64,000 bases of DNA, from positions 48,801 through 112,800 of the forward strand of contig JAMCWM010000015.1 of the NCBI GenBank assembly GCA_023481175.1. The letters run 5' to 3'. The stretch is from Nitrospirota bacterium. Lineage in GTDB: Bacteria > Nitrospirota > Leptospirillia > Leptospirillales > Leptospirillaceae. The first letter of the stretch is position 1. Every line of letters begins with the position of its first letter. A program made the translations under genes and the position numbers. Shown piece by piece: positions 18,401 through 26,253 of the stretch. The notes beneath the pieces are model-generated. The model ran no database searches. It saw only the letters and a program-made list of their open reading frames with translations, and was not told the DNA's origin.

Positions 18401-18648
18401 AGGTGGAATCCCAGGCCAGCGACCGGTCTCACAGGATCGGGCAGAAGAAATCGGTCTTCGTCTACCGATTTCTTGTCCGGGAGACCGTCGAGGAAAGGGT
18501 CAGGACTCTCAAGGAATCAAAAAAAGATCTCTTCGACCGAATCATGGACTTCGGAGGAGAGGGAGCCGGGGACGACCCGCTGTCCGGCCGCATCTCCCTT
18601 GCGGAGATGCAGTCCCTTCTCGACGACGAGGCCGCGTCAGCCCCGTAG
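15409..18648 (+). CDS. SWIM zinc-finger SNF2-family ATPase
   Basis: This 1079-residue protein has a SWIM-type zinc motif near residues 71-85 (CSLC ... CTHA), a long middle region, and a complete SNF2/Rad54 ATPase in the last ~480 residues. Visible helicase motifs are DEMGLGKT (motif I, from about D625), DEAHMVKN (II, about 727), VTGTPVEN (III), LFSQFTKVLDLF (IV), LKAGGVGLTLTQADYVFHYD (V) and QASDRSHRIGQ (VI). The family remodels protein-DNA complexes, as E. coli RapA does with RNA polymerase. It begins 25 bases after the small membrane protein gene. The partner complex is unknown. Confidence 0.93.
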   Translation: MPSMENPLLTHPVPPLLLSAARRLLDAMTVDLDSSTFSASGEIGAFLRLKAGETEASLTLRSGPTGLLASCSLCRTEGELPCTHAIAVLLVFRERSSSRETRKTSGRTPPLPLGHPAKTEESLQDFPCTTLLLSGTREAPFFVALTRRMTPMDHARFHLLESGKKGSGKDLSPPAELFSGAFAPHLAKGRDGSLIPGYRPRSGGRDALFRYLSLPGIRILSARTKSPYRIECPPTPPSVRIVARWKDRPGEEVVLEGSVEIARADRSLRDVLWMSFEGVSILAGGGSLLFFARDSSRTSLNGRLLERAGDPRPLPLSEWAPLFDPGKAEEGPGLLAFDPPDLAPRFGSRSRWTPVLRLAGRPGGGLLLTPEISYPDKASIPLFGPDRHRLGDHIPGGDLSGDSVPFLIGRDREKELIARNHFEKVARLSSADATIPVDPGQAGDILDRVVPELEAKGFRIDRSALHEGSILPGPVTISLGIRDLSPQEVSLSASVSTGAGIFPLPGRPPDENSSLLHLPSGSSVYLEGAIRDHDREICRLFTLDGEGSGQASRYYVSMIMRLRPDLPLEPAPGVRLEPFSPSPLEDQVFGRLSRLFSATLRPYQREAVSTLVSLRREGLSGILADEMGLGKTISILAFLSWIRQEAEDCPNADRPPLVALPASLLYNWSHEAGRFCPTLRTYIHAGMNRQARLPEMEKADIILTTYGTLRNDPHLSEGPPFSCLVLDEAHMVKNPDSLTHQALLSLPARQKIAVTGTPVENRLFDLWGIMNLLTPGLLGSKLQFERRFLRETGPGGEQERKVDLLRNLVAPLVLRRTKEMVLTDLPPKVEMDVWIDPSPEEKAQYTSLRKHGRQEILLSEGSPHMATLTLLLRLRQFACHPALLPPDLQGGVTASSKFDLVCAKIEEGVSEGHKILLFSQFTKVLDLFDAALPAMGISSVRLDGSTPLEERKRRVEAFQSEGRDSPMVFLASLKAGGVGLTLTQADYVFHYDPWWNPQVESQASDRSHRIGQKKSVFVYRFLVRETVEERVRTLKESKKDLFDRIMDFGGEGAGDDPLSGRISLAEMQSLLDDEAASAP

Positions 18649-18657
18649 CCTGATCCC

Positions 18658-18677
18658 CGGGAGACGGGACTCTCCCG
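18658..18677 (+). terminator. Hairpin after the SNF2 gene
   Basis: CGGGAGA and TCTCCCG pair around a six-base loop just after the SNF2 stop codon. No T run follows, so this is a tentative terminator. Confidence 0.35.
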
Positions 18678-18775
18678 AAGGTGTACAATCATGACACATG
18701 TCCGGAAATCGACACGATGGAAATGACACCAAAAATGAAGGGATTTTTGTGTCCCCCGATCGAACAGAGGTGAGA

Positions 18776-19558
18776 ATGAGCGGATATCTGGCAGGAAAGA
18801 CCCTGGAAGAAGCCCTGGAAAAGGCCCGACATCACAACAAGGAGGGGCTCGGAACCCTATTGGCCCCCCACTGGCCGGTTGAAGCCGGCCCCGATGAGGT
18901 CCTGAAGGAGGCCATGGACCTCGTGACGACCATGGGACACCGGATGATTCGCGGGGGAATTTCCATCGACCCCCGGAACTTCGGGCTGGACGAGGGATGG
19001 ATGGTCGCGATGGAACGTCTCGCTCCGCTCGTCACCCGGGCCGAGGAATATGGATATGGCGTCTGGCTCGACATGGAGGATCCCGAGTCGGCAGGAGCGA
19101 CAGTGGATCTCTATCTGGGACTCCGGCCCCGATTCCCACATCTTGCCGTGACAATCCCGGCCCGCATGCCACGGGCCCTGTCGGACCTCGAGCTTATCCG
19201 GCAGGTCCGGGGACGCATCCGCCTCGTCAAGGGTCTGCCGCAGCTCGATGCGGGAAACCCCGTCGAAGAGCGCGAAGTGGCCGAGCGCTTCCGTCTGCTG
19301 ATGGAAATCCTCTTCCAGGAATCCAACTTCTTCGCCATCGCCACCCACGACCCGGAGATGCTTGCGGCGGCCGGATCCCTGATGGAAAAATATTCAAAGA
19401 TGTTCGAGTTCCAGATGTATATGGGGGTTGCGGACGGGGAGGCCAGGCGGCTTGTCTACGAAGGGGGCCATCCCACGACCCTCTACCTTCCGTTCGGGGA
19501 AGGGGCCAGCCGGCACGTCGACCGGCTGGTGGCCTCAGGAAAGATTCCGAAGGGCTAG
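18776..19558 (+). CDS. Proline dehydrogenase-like barrel protein
   Basis: This ~260-residue single-domain protein matches the C-terminal strands of the PutA/ProDH TIM barrel: FFAIATHDPEMLAA, then MFEFQMYMGVADGEARRLV and TTLYLPFGEGASRHVDRLVA. In true proline dehydrogenases the last motif contains an Arg pair (RRL) that holds proline carboxylate; here it reads DRL. Substrate specificity may therefore differ. I prefer the ATG at 18776 because GAGG lies five bases before it; an in-frame ATG at 18698 is only nine bases after a TACAAT-like -10 box (18684-18689), so it would be almost leaderless. It ends tail-to-tail with the YggX-like gene, overlapping by four bases. Confidence 0.75.
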   Translation: MSGYLAGKTLEEALEKARHHNKEGLGTLLAPHWPVEAGPDEVLKEAMDLVTTMGHRMIRGGISIDPRNFGLDEGWMVAMERLAPLVTRAEEYGYGVWLDMEDPESAGATVDLYLGLRPRFPHLAVTIPARMPRALSDLELIRQVRGRIRLVKGLPQLDAGNPVEEREVAERFRLLMEILFQESNFFAIATHDPEMLAAAGSLMEKYSKMFEFQMYMGVADGEARRLVYEGGHPTTLYLPFGEGASRHVDRLVASGKIPKG

Positions 19559-19803
19559 GCCTTCTTTTCGGGAGCCGGGAGATTCAGGAACTCCCGGGTG
19601 ATGTTGACCAGCATCGCGCGATGCTCCGGAAGTCCCAGGTTGATGCGGTATTCGTTGATGACCTTGACCCGCATATCCTCCCAGGCCGTCCAGCAGGCCT
19701 GGCAGACATGGTCCTGAACTTCCTTTCCGAAGGGAGACGGGAAGGGGGGTTCGGCGAGTCCCTCCGCATCGGCTCCGCATCGGGAACAATGCACTATGGC
19801 CAT
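19555..19803 (-). CDS. Fe(II)-trafficking protein YggX-like, with extra CxxC pairs
   Basis: The 82-residue product aligns with YggX, a small cytosolic protein that protects iron-sulfur clusters and limits labile iron damage: AEGLAEPPFPSPFGKE near the start, WEDMRVKVINEYRINLGLPE in the middle and a terminal EFLNL helix. YggX normally has one conserved cysteine near the N-terminus; here two CxxC pairs are present (CSRC and CQAC), which look like a zinc ribbon or iron site. This variant suggests tighter metal binding, by inference. It is read opposite to the preceding gene with a four-base stop overlap. Confidence 0.7.
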   Translation of the reverse strand: MAIVHCSRCGADAEGLAEPPFPSPFGKEVQDHVCQACWTAWEDMRVKVINEYRINLGLPEHRAMLVNITREFLNLPAPEKKA

Positions 19804-19932
19804 TCCAGTACCTCTCTTTCATTCTCATGGATGTCGGACTTCGAACGGGACGGGGGCTTCCCAAGGGGAGCGCCACCCACCGGACCATCATACCAGAATG
19901 CACCACCGGGAGAAATCGCGCAGGGGAGAGGC

Positions 19933-22365
19933 TCACGCGAGAAGAGAGGCTCCGGGGGCCCCGACAAAGTATCCCTGGACAAGGGCCACCCCGAGCCTTC
20001 GGACCTCGGTCATGACCGCCTCCGTCTCGATGGTTTCCGCGACGACATAGATCCCCTGTCTCCGGGAAATCTTCACCAGACTCTCCACGATAAGCCGGTC
20101 GACGTGGTCGTGGAGCGCCAGGTTCCGGACAATTTCCCCGCCGATCTTGACGAAGGAGACCGGCAGCTCCCGAAGATAATCGAACGAGGCGAATCCGCTT
20201 CCGAAGTCGTCGATGGCAAAACGCACCCCGATCGACCGCATCTCTTTCATGAACTGGACCAGATCTTCCAGACTCCCCACGGCCTCCCGCTCCGTGATTT
20301 CGAAGACGAGCATCGAAGGGGGGATTCCCGCGTCGCGAACCAGGGACCGGAGCTCCTCCAGACCATCGTGGCGCTGGAAGACCCCCGGGGAGAGATTCAG
20401 GAAAAGCGGAACGGAGCTTTTGTCCTGGGCATGGGCCTCGAAGGCTTTTTTTCTCACAAGCGCGTCCATCGGCCCGACGAGCCCGGTCCGCTCCATGACC
20501 TCGATGAACTCGAAGGCCGGCATCATCTCGGCCGGGCGGTCGGCCCTGGGAAGCCGGACAAGCACCTCGTGGGCAAAGATCGCCCCCGTGGCCGTATCCC
20601 GGATCGGCTGGAAGTAGGGAATGAAGCGCTCTTCGGCCACGGCCTTGCGCAGCATGAGGTAGATGTCCCCCTCGTGGCGGAAGGTGGCGGCCAGGTCGGA
20701 ATCGGCCGGAAGGGCGCACTGGTTCTTTCCGGCTCGTTTCGCCTTGTACATCATGTTGTCGGCCATGAGAAAAAGCTCTCTCCCGTCCTGGCCGTGGCGG
20801 GGCCATGCCGCAATTCCGATGGAGACGAAGAGCGGAATGCCGGCTCCTCCCTCGACGGGAACGGAGATCCTGGAGACCCCTTCGAGGATGCGGTTGGCGG
20901 TGGACCACCCCTGCTCGATCCCCGTCTCGGGCAGAATGATGCAGAACTCATCCCCTCCGTACCGGAAGAGGATGTCCTCCCGACGGACGGTCTGCCGGAA
21001 GAGCTCCGAAATTCGGACAAGGCAGAGGTCCCCGGCCTTGTGGCCGAAGGAGTCGTTGATTCGCTTGAAGTCATCGAGATCGATCACCATCAGGACGAAC
21101 CGCTGGGAATGGCGCTCGCTTCGCCCCACCTCGTAGTTGAGAAGATCCCAGAAGATCCGCTGATTGTACAGATTGGTCAAGGGATCCCGGGCGGCGTAGT
21201 ACTCCAGCTTTTCCGTGTAGCTCGAAATGGCCCGGACAGACCCCAGAAGATTCAGGAGGCTCGAAAGAATGCCTTCAAAGACCTGACGACCAACCGGATC
21301 CAGCAGACGCGCCCCCTCGACACCGATCCCGGCCATGCCGACAAGCGGTGGATCCGGAAGGGAGAGCGTTCTGGCCAGCATTTCGAGCCTCTCTCCCCCC
21401 GCACCCGAAAGACGCCCCTCATCCCGCACGGATTCGTGGCGGATGGGGATTTCCCCGTAGCCGGAAAGCCACTCGCTCCCTGCGAGGCTCTCCCGGATCA
21501 GGGACTCCCCCCGAAGGCGCTCGGGCTCCGAGGGAGCCAGCGCCCAGAAGATCTCGCAGACCGGGGCCTCCTCCTCGCCGGGAAAGAAGACGAACAGGAA
21601 GCGGAGTCCGGCCGAAGAAGAAAGCCCGGACAGAAGTCGCCGGAGGTGGCCCCGCCAGTCCTTGATCACGCTCCCCGTCAGGACGAACTGGTCGAGGAGC
21701 CCCACCTGGAACTGGATCGCGCGGCGGGTCCGCGAGCTCAGAAAACCTGAAAATCCGAAGGCCAGAAGACCCGTCACGAGAAACAGGACCAGAAGGAAAA
21801 ACCAGGTCTGCCTGTCCCGGGAGAGAGCCTCGCGCCTGAGGAAGAGCAGGGTCTGGTGGGAATGGATCCTTCGCGTGAGACGGGTGAGAAGAGAATAGAT
21901 CTGGGTATTGACCCCAAGGGGAAGAAGGGCCGCCGTGGGAAGGCTCCCCCTCCGGACCAGATCTTCCTGTCTTTCCAGGTAGGAGAAGAGGGTGGCGACC
22001 CCCTGGAGCAGCTTTTTCTCGCCCTCGGTCAGGTGGTCCCCGTGACGGGAGAGGTCGGAGAGGACGGAGACCCCCTGAAGCCGCCACCCCCGGTATACGA
22101 TCAGTCCGCTGGATCCTTTTTTTGCCAGGGAGGAGCGGGCCTCATCCATGGACCGAAGAGCGGTCTGCAGGGATTCGATCTCAAACAGGTCGGTCGCCAG
22201 GATCCTCAGATCCCCCTCCAGACGCACTCCCGTCCGGTGATCGCTGACCAGACGGACGAGGCCTCCGATGGCGAAGAGAAAAAAGAGGAGCGCAAAGATG
22301 GTCCAGACCAGAGGACTGACCATGCGGGCCGGAATGGATCGGTTCATCAAGGTCCCCACAGGCAT
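19933..22365 (-). CDS. GGDEF-EAL cyclic-di-GMP signalling protein
   Basis: This 810-residue inner-membrane protein has two membrane helices (about residues 17-42 and 185-210) enclosing a periplasmic helical sensor. A GAF-like middle region follows, then GGDEF and EAL domains. The cyclase signature is intact (RYGGDEFCIILPE, around residue 470). The EAL motif reads EVL but keeps the catalytic glutamate, and the other phosphodiesterase residues are visible in FLNLSPG, FEITERE, IDDFGSGFASF and VVAETIETE. Both activities are therefore possible; which dominates cannot be told. A TATACT -10 box lies about 40 bases upstream on the minus strand (22404-22409). Confidence 0.93.
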   Translation of the reverse strand: MPVGTLMNRSIPARMVSPLVWTIFALLFFLFAIGGLVRLVSDHRTGVRLEGDLRILATDLFEIESLQTALRSMDEARSSLAKKGSSGLIVYRGWRLQGVSVLSDLSRHGDHLTEGEKKLLQGVATLFSYLERQEDLVRRGSLPTAALLPLGVNTQIYSLLTRLTRRIHSHQTLLFLRREALSRDRQTWFFLLVLFLVTGLLAFGFSGFLSSRTRRAIQFQVGLLDQFVLTGSVIKDWRGHLRRLLSGLSSSAGLRFLFVFFPGEEEAPVCEIFWALAPSEPERLRGESLIRESLAGSEWLSGYGEIPIRHESVRDEGRLSGAGGERLEMLARTLSLPDPPLVGMAGIGVEGARLLDPVGRQVFEGILSSLLNLLGSVRAISSYTEKLEYYAARDPLTNLYNQRIFWDLLNYEVGRSERHSQRFVLMVIDLDDFKRINDSFGHKAGDLCLVRISELFRQTVRREDILFRYGGDEFCIILPETGIEQGWSTANRILEGVSRISVPVEGGAGIPLFVSIGIAAWPRHGQDGRELFLMADNMMYKAKRAGKNQCALPADSDLAATFRHEGDIYLMLRKAVAEERFIPYFQPIRDTATGAIFAHEVLVRLPRADRPAEMMPAFEFIEVMERTGLVGPMDALVRKKAFEAHAQDKSSVPLFLNLSPGVFQRHDGLEELRSLVRDAGIPPSMLVFEITEREAVGSLEDLVQFMKEMRSIGVRFAIDDFGSGFASFDYLRELPVSFVKIGGEIVRNLALHDHVDRLIVESLVKISRRQGIYVVAETIETEAVMTEVRRLGVALVQGYFVGAPGASLLA

Positions 22366-22739
22366 TCATTCGATTCGGGGAAATCCCGATTTTGCCCCCC
22401 CGGAGTATACACCGGGACAGGGTCCCGGGAAAACCGATCCCTGACATTCTCTCTTGAATTGAGAAGGGACCAGCCTTTGCCATCCCTGATTCTGTTCGCT
22501 CCGCTCCGAAGCGACGACACGCTTCAGAGCCTCTTTCCCTCTGCAGGTCGAGCTTGTCCCGGAAACCCTCCAGACTGGAGCCCCAATGGAATAAAACAAG
22601 TTTTATTTAAAATATAAATTTTTAATATTTAATTTTTATTTTAATTATAATTTTAAATAAATCAAAAGTAATTTATTGGTGGTATAGTAAAAACAGGAAG
22701 CCAATTGGAGGAATAAAAACCCTTTTGATGGAGGTTGCC
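22366..22739. other. Intergenic region with AT-rich island
   Basis: No gene is seen here. The left part holds a minus-strand TATACT -10 box for the GGDEF-EAL gene. Bases ~22588-22690 are almost entirely A/T, in stark contrast to the GC-rich surroundings, and contain a 12-base perfect inverted repeat (22602-22613 with 22650-22661). On the right edge an extended -10 element TGGTATAGT (22680-22688) leads into the 38-codon gene at 22740. The island could be an UP element or a binding region for an AT-specific nucleoid protein; that is inference. Confidence 0.6.
22680..22688 (+). promoter_or_regulatory. Extended -10 promoter at the edge of the AT-rich island
   Basis: TGGTATAGT matches the TGnTATAAT form; no good -35 box is visible, but the AT-rich tract immediately upstream could serve as an UP element. 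It precedes the 38-residue protein gene by about 50 bases. Confidence 0.5.
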
Positions 22740-22856
22740 ATGATCGGACCTACAGCCAATCCCGTCATGATCGTTCTTGTGACAACGATCTTCTTTGTCG
22801 GATTGGGATATATCTCCTATTTCTTCGGCAAGAAGGATTCCCATATGCACCGGTAA
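22740..22856 (+). CDS. 38-residue single-span membrane protein
   Basis: A short open frame starts at an ATG five bases after a GGAGG site and encodes a hydrophobic helix (VMIVLVTTIFFVGLGYISYF) followed by a basic, histidine-ending tail (GKKDSHMHR). It lies between an extended -10 promoter and a strong intrinsic terminator, so it is a complete monocistronic unit. The size and layout resemble accessory subunits of membrane respiratory complexes, but there is no homology call. It is easily missed because of its length. Confidence 0.7.
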   Translation: MIGPTANPVMIVLVTTIFFVGLGYISYFFGKKDSHMHR

Positions 22857-22895
22857 ACCCTGAAATCCTTCCCCGAAGGGATTATTTCGTTTGGA

Positions 22896-22926
22896 GGAGA
22901 GGCGTTGAAAAGCCTCTCCTTTTTTG
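22896..22926 (+). terminator. Intrinsic terminator
   Basis: GGAGAGGC (22896-22903) and GCCTCTCC (22912-22919) form a perfect eight-base stem with an eight-base loop, followed by six T residues. It closes the 38-codon gene. Confidence 0.9.
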
Positions 22927-22945
22927 TCCCGACTCCGCTCCTCGG

Positions 22946-22975
22946 TTGCACCGACCCGGGACCCTGGAGTAGCAT
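22946..22975 (+). promoter_or_regulatory. Possible promoter for the glucoamylase gene
   Basis: TTGCAC and TAGCAT are 18 bases apart, about 55 bases before the TTG start at 23029. Confidence 0.35.
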
Positions 22976-23028
22976 CGGAGGAACGAACGCTTTTCCCCTC
23001 CCCCGCATCCCCGCACCAAGGAGCCACG

Positions 23029-24997
23029 TTGGCAAGGGAACTTCCGATCTCCAACGGACGTCTTTACGTCTCATTCGACGAGTCCGCATTCATTCGTGAA
23101 CTCACATACCCCCTCGTAGGGAAAGAGAATCATGTCGGAGGACGCCGCTGCCGGATCGGCTTGGCCTCGGGGGGGGGCCTTCGCCTGGCTCAGCCCGGAC
23201 CACATTCTTTCCCGGTCCTATGGAGAACGGGGCCCGGTCATCGAGACGCACGTCAGGATCCCGGAGTTTCCCCAGCTCCGATTCCTGCTCACGGACTGGA
23301 TCGACCCGTCCGAAGACATTCTTTACCGCCACATCCGGATCGACAATACGGGTGGCGGAAATTCGGAGGTTCTGCTCTTTCTCCACCATGACATGGACAT
23401 TGCCCACTCCGACATCGGGAATACCGCGGCATTCCTTCCCGATCACCGGGCCATGCTCCATTACAAAGACAACGTTTACTTCCTGATGGCCACCCTTGAG
23501 GGAGGATCACCGTCGCTCGACCAGTATGCCTGCGGGGCGCGCCACGGCCACCGGGAGGGAACATGGAAGGATGCCGAGGACGGGCGGCTCGAGGGCAACC
23601 CCATCGCACAGGGAGCGGTCGATTCCGTCTATTCGGTCAGGATCACGGTCCCCGCGGGCGGCTCCGCGGAGAGGACCTCCCTCCTGGCCGCCGCCTCCTC
23701 CTACGATCTTGTCACCGATCTTCTGGCGAAGGCCGTCAAGACCGGAGAAAAGAGCTCCCTCTCCCGGACCCGGAGCTTCTTCGACTTCTGGATCGACACT
23801 CCGCCCGCCTCATCGGATCGTCTCCCGGAACCCTATCGCCGCCTTTTCCGCCACAGCCTCTTCATACTCAGGAATCACATGGCCGCCAACGGCTCCATCG
23901 TGGCCGCCGTCGACTCCGACTCCCTCTCTCTGTCGAGGGATACCTATTCCTACCTCTGGCCCCGCGACGGAGCGATCATTGCCCACGCCCTGGACAAGGC
24001 CGGATACGGAGACCTGACCCGCCGCTTCTACCGTCTCCTGCCAGGACTTCTCTCCCGGGAAGGGTACCTGCTCCACAAATACCATCCGACCCTTTCGCCG
24101 GGATCCTCCTGGCACCCGGCCGGTGTTCCCGGATCCCCGCCCTATCCGATCCAGGAAGACGAAACCGCCCTCTGCATCTGGGCCTTCGAGCAGCACCTCG
24201 AACGCTACCGGGACATGGACTCCCTTCACCATCTCTACCCCGCTTTCGTTCTTCCCGCCGCAAACTTCCTGGAGACCTTCCGGGATGAAAAGACGGGACT
24301 TCCCGGACCCTCCTACGATCTCTGGGAGGAGCGTCCTGGAGTCTGGACCTTCACCGTGGCCACGGTCTGGGCGGGACTCGACGCCGCGGGACGGCTGGCG
24401 GAACGATTCGGAGACAGTGCGGCTTCGGCACGCTTCGACAAGGCCCGCGACGAGATCGAACGCGGCGTCAAATCCCATCTTTTCGATCGGGAAACCCGGA
24501 CCTTTTACCGGGGGCTTCACCTGACCCGCTCCGGATCCCTCGAGCCTGACCGCGTTCCGGATTCGAGTCTTTCAGCCCTGTTCTGGATCGGACTTCTCTC
24601 GCCGCAAGACCCCTTCCTGGCTCCGGCCATGGAGCATCTCTTCGACAATCTGTCCCATGGAGGCGCGGGGGGGATCATCCGTTACCGGAACGATCCCTAC
24701 TACCGGAACGATCCGTCCCATCCGGGAAACCCCTGGATCATATCGACCCTCTGGAAGGTCCGGTGGCTCATCCGGACCGTTCCAGACCCCCTCCACTCCG
24801 ACCGGATCCGCACCCTCCTCGACTGGGTGGTCGCCCGGGCGGGGAAGACAGGGATGCTGGCGGAGCAGTACCATCCGGAAACGATGGCCCCTCTGTCCGC
24901 CTCCCCCCTCACCTGGAGCCACGCCGAATGGGTACTGACCATGGTCGAGCTCTTCGAATCCGGCCAGGACCGCCATCCATGGGATGACATCCCGTGA
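23029..24997 (+). CDS. GH15 glucoamylase-like protein, frame broken in a G9 tract
   Basis: Two frames together encode a glycoside hydrolase family 15 protein of about 655 residues. The N-terminal part, from a TTG after AAGGAG, reads LPISNGRLYVSFDESAFIRE and LVGKENHVGG, the usual GH15 opening. It is in one frame, and everything after the homopolymer at 23169-23177 is in another. With eight instead of nine G residues the frame would read straight through (S-G-G-A-F-A-W-L). The catalytic region is intact downstream: TYSYLWPRDGA, YDLWEERPGVWTF and TWSHAEWV. As given, the gene could only make a fragment or an N-terminally shortened protein from about 23132. Sequencing error, slippage and phase variation are all possible. 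Substrate would be alpha-glucans or trehalose. Confidence 0.85.
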
Positions 24998-25626
24998 CTT
25001 CCCCGGCCCCGGTCGGGGAGGTCCTGAAAAGGCTTGAAGGCTCCATTCCGAATCCTGACATGGAACTCGACTATCGGAACCCCTTCGAGCTTCTCGTGGC
25101 GACAGTCCTGTCGGCGCAAACCACCGACAAAACCGTCAACCGGGTCACTCCCGCCCTCTTTGGACGCTATCCCGACCCACGGTCACTCGCGAACGCCGCG
25201 CCCTCCGACCTGGAGGAGATCCTGAGACCGACCGGGTTCTTTCGCCGGAAAGCGGGTCACATCCGGGATCTCGCCCAGGCCCTCCTTCAGAACTTCGGCG
25301 GAAGGGTCCCCGACACCCTCGAAGACCTCGTGACCCTTCCCGGTGTCGGACGAAAAACGGCCAGCGTGGTCCTGGCCAATGCCTTCCACAAACCGGCGAT
25401 TTTCGTCGACACCCATGTGGGCCGCGTCTGCCGGAGACTGGGATGGAGCCGTTCGAATGATCCCGAGATCATCGAGCAGACCCTCGCGAAGATGCTTCCC
25501 CCGGAACGGTGGGCTTCCACCGCCTCGCGACTTCTCCTCCACGGACGTTACGTCTGCCTGGCCAAGTCTCCGCTCTGCCAGAGATGCGTTCTCTCCGACA
25601 TCTGTCCCTCCTCAACCGCACACTGA
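24994..25626 (+). CDS. nth: Endonuclease III
   Basis: This 210-residue base-excision repair enzyme removes oxidised pyrimidines and nicks the abasic site. The helix-hairpin-helix is visible as LVTLPGVGRKTASVV, with catalytic Lys about residue 121, and the catalytic Asp (about 139) in IFVDTHVGRV. The C-terminal 4Fe-4S loop has the Cys-x6-Cys-x2-Cys-x5-Cys pattern (CLAKSPLCQRCVLSDIC). The GTG start overlaps the end of the glucoamylase gene. Length and motifs are normal for the family. Confidence 0.97.
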   Translation: MTSPAPVGEVLKRLEGSIPNPDMELDYRNPFELLVATVLSAQTTDKTVNRVTPALFGRYPDPRSLANAAPSDLEEILRPTGFFRRKAGHIRDLAQALLQNFGGRVPDTLEDLVTLPGVGRKTASVVLANAFHKPAIFVDTHVGRVCRRLGWSRSNDPEIIEQTLAKMLPPERWASTASRLLLHGRYVCLAKSPLCQRCVLSDICPSSTAH

Positions 25627-25639
25627 CCCTGTCCTTCCG

Positions 25640-25667
25640 TTGCACGACACCCGGACAGGAGTATAAT
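25640..25667 (+). promoter_or_regulatory. Sigma-70 promoter for the DUF2892 gene
   Basis: TTGCAC and a perfect TATAAT are separated by 16 bases, about 100 bases ahead of the ATG at 25768. Confidence 0.65.
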
Positions 25668-25767
25668 CAAATCGAGAGACGGGTCGTCGTCCGGGCCCTT
25701 TGGGAAACGGACCGGATGGCGACCATCGGGCAACGTCAGAAACGTCCCGGATTCCAAGGAGGATCAA

Positions 25768-25968
25768 ATGAAGGTGAATGAAGGGGCAATCGATCGTGCG
25801 GTTCGGATTCTGTTGGGGCTTGTCCTCATCTCGCTCGTCTATGTGGGGCCAAAGACTCCATGGGGCTGGATCGGCCTGTTGCCTCTCGCGACAGGCGTTA
25901 TCGGTTTCTGCGCGCTGTATGCCCTTCTGGGGATCAATACCTGCCCCATGAAGCGCAAGGATTCCTGA
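25768..25968 (+). CDS. DUF2892 family small inner-membrane protein
   Basis: The 66-residue product begins MKVNEGAIDRAVRILLGLVL, the typical N-terminus of DUF2892 (YgaP C-terminal-like) proteins. Two hydrophobic helices follow, and it ends with the usual GINTCP motif. Proteins of this family sit in the inner membrane, often near sulfur or rhodanese functions, but their role is poorly defined. It forms its own transcription unit: a strong promoter at 25640-25667, an AAGGAGG-like site before the ATG and an intrinsic terminator just after the stop. Confidence 0.88.
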   Translation: MKVNEGAIDRAVRILLGLVLISLVYVGPKTPWGWIGLLPLATGVIGFCALYALLGINTCPMKRKDS

Positions 25969-25971
25969 TCT

Positions 25972-26003
25972 AAAAAGGGAGAAGTCCCTTCTCCCTTTTT
26001 TTC
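25972..26003 (+). terminator. Intrinsic terminator
   Basis: A 12-base perfect stem (25973-25984 with 25988-25999) with a three-base loop and a T tract follows the DUF2892 stop. The A run on the other side means it may also work in reverse. Confidence 0.88.
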
Positions 26004-26073
26004 CTTCTCCGGACCTTTTTCGAGCAGCCCTTCTCTTTCAGGCGCGCGAAAAAGAGTCCGGACTCCTGTTTTC

Positions 26074-26102
26074 TTGAACCGTCCGGGGCCCTCTGTTAGT
26101 AT
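26074..26102 (+). promoter_or_regulatory. Promoter of the lepA-lepB operon
   Basis: TTGAAC and TAGTAT are 17 bases apart and the -10 has the extended TGT element. It lies 150 bases ahead of lepA. Confidence 0.6.
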
Positions 26103-26253
26103 AGGAAGGACTAGACGGCTTTTTAATTTTCCATAAAAATCCGACATCGTCCTCCCCCGGAGCGCGGGCTTCTCAGATTCGCCCGTCCGTCTCCTTCACT
26201 GTTGACATGGACTCCTGGGTCCGGACTTTACCCAGACAGAAGGACTGTAGTTT

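Noticed and set aside
16606..18432. Long minus-strand open frame opposite the SNF2 ATPase
   Set aside because: All helicase motifs are on the plus strand; the antisense product is low-complexity with no motifs.
18997..21750. 917-codon open frame on the plus strand across the GGDEF-EAL gene
   Set aside because: It is the antisense of a gene with clear GGDEF and EAL motifs, has no recognisable domain and arises from GC-rich codon bias.
23132..24997. Glucoamylase starting at the internal ATG at 23132 as the full natural gene
   Set aside because: The conserved GH15 N-terminal motifs lie just upstream in the other frame with a good ribosome-binding site, so a broken longer gene explains the data better.
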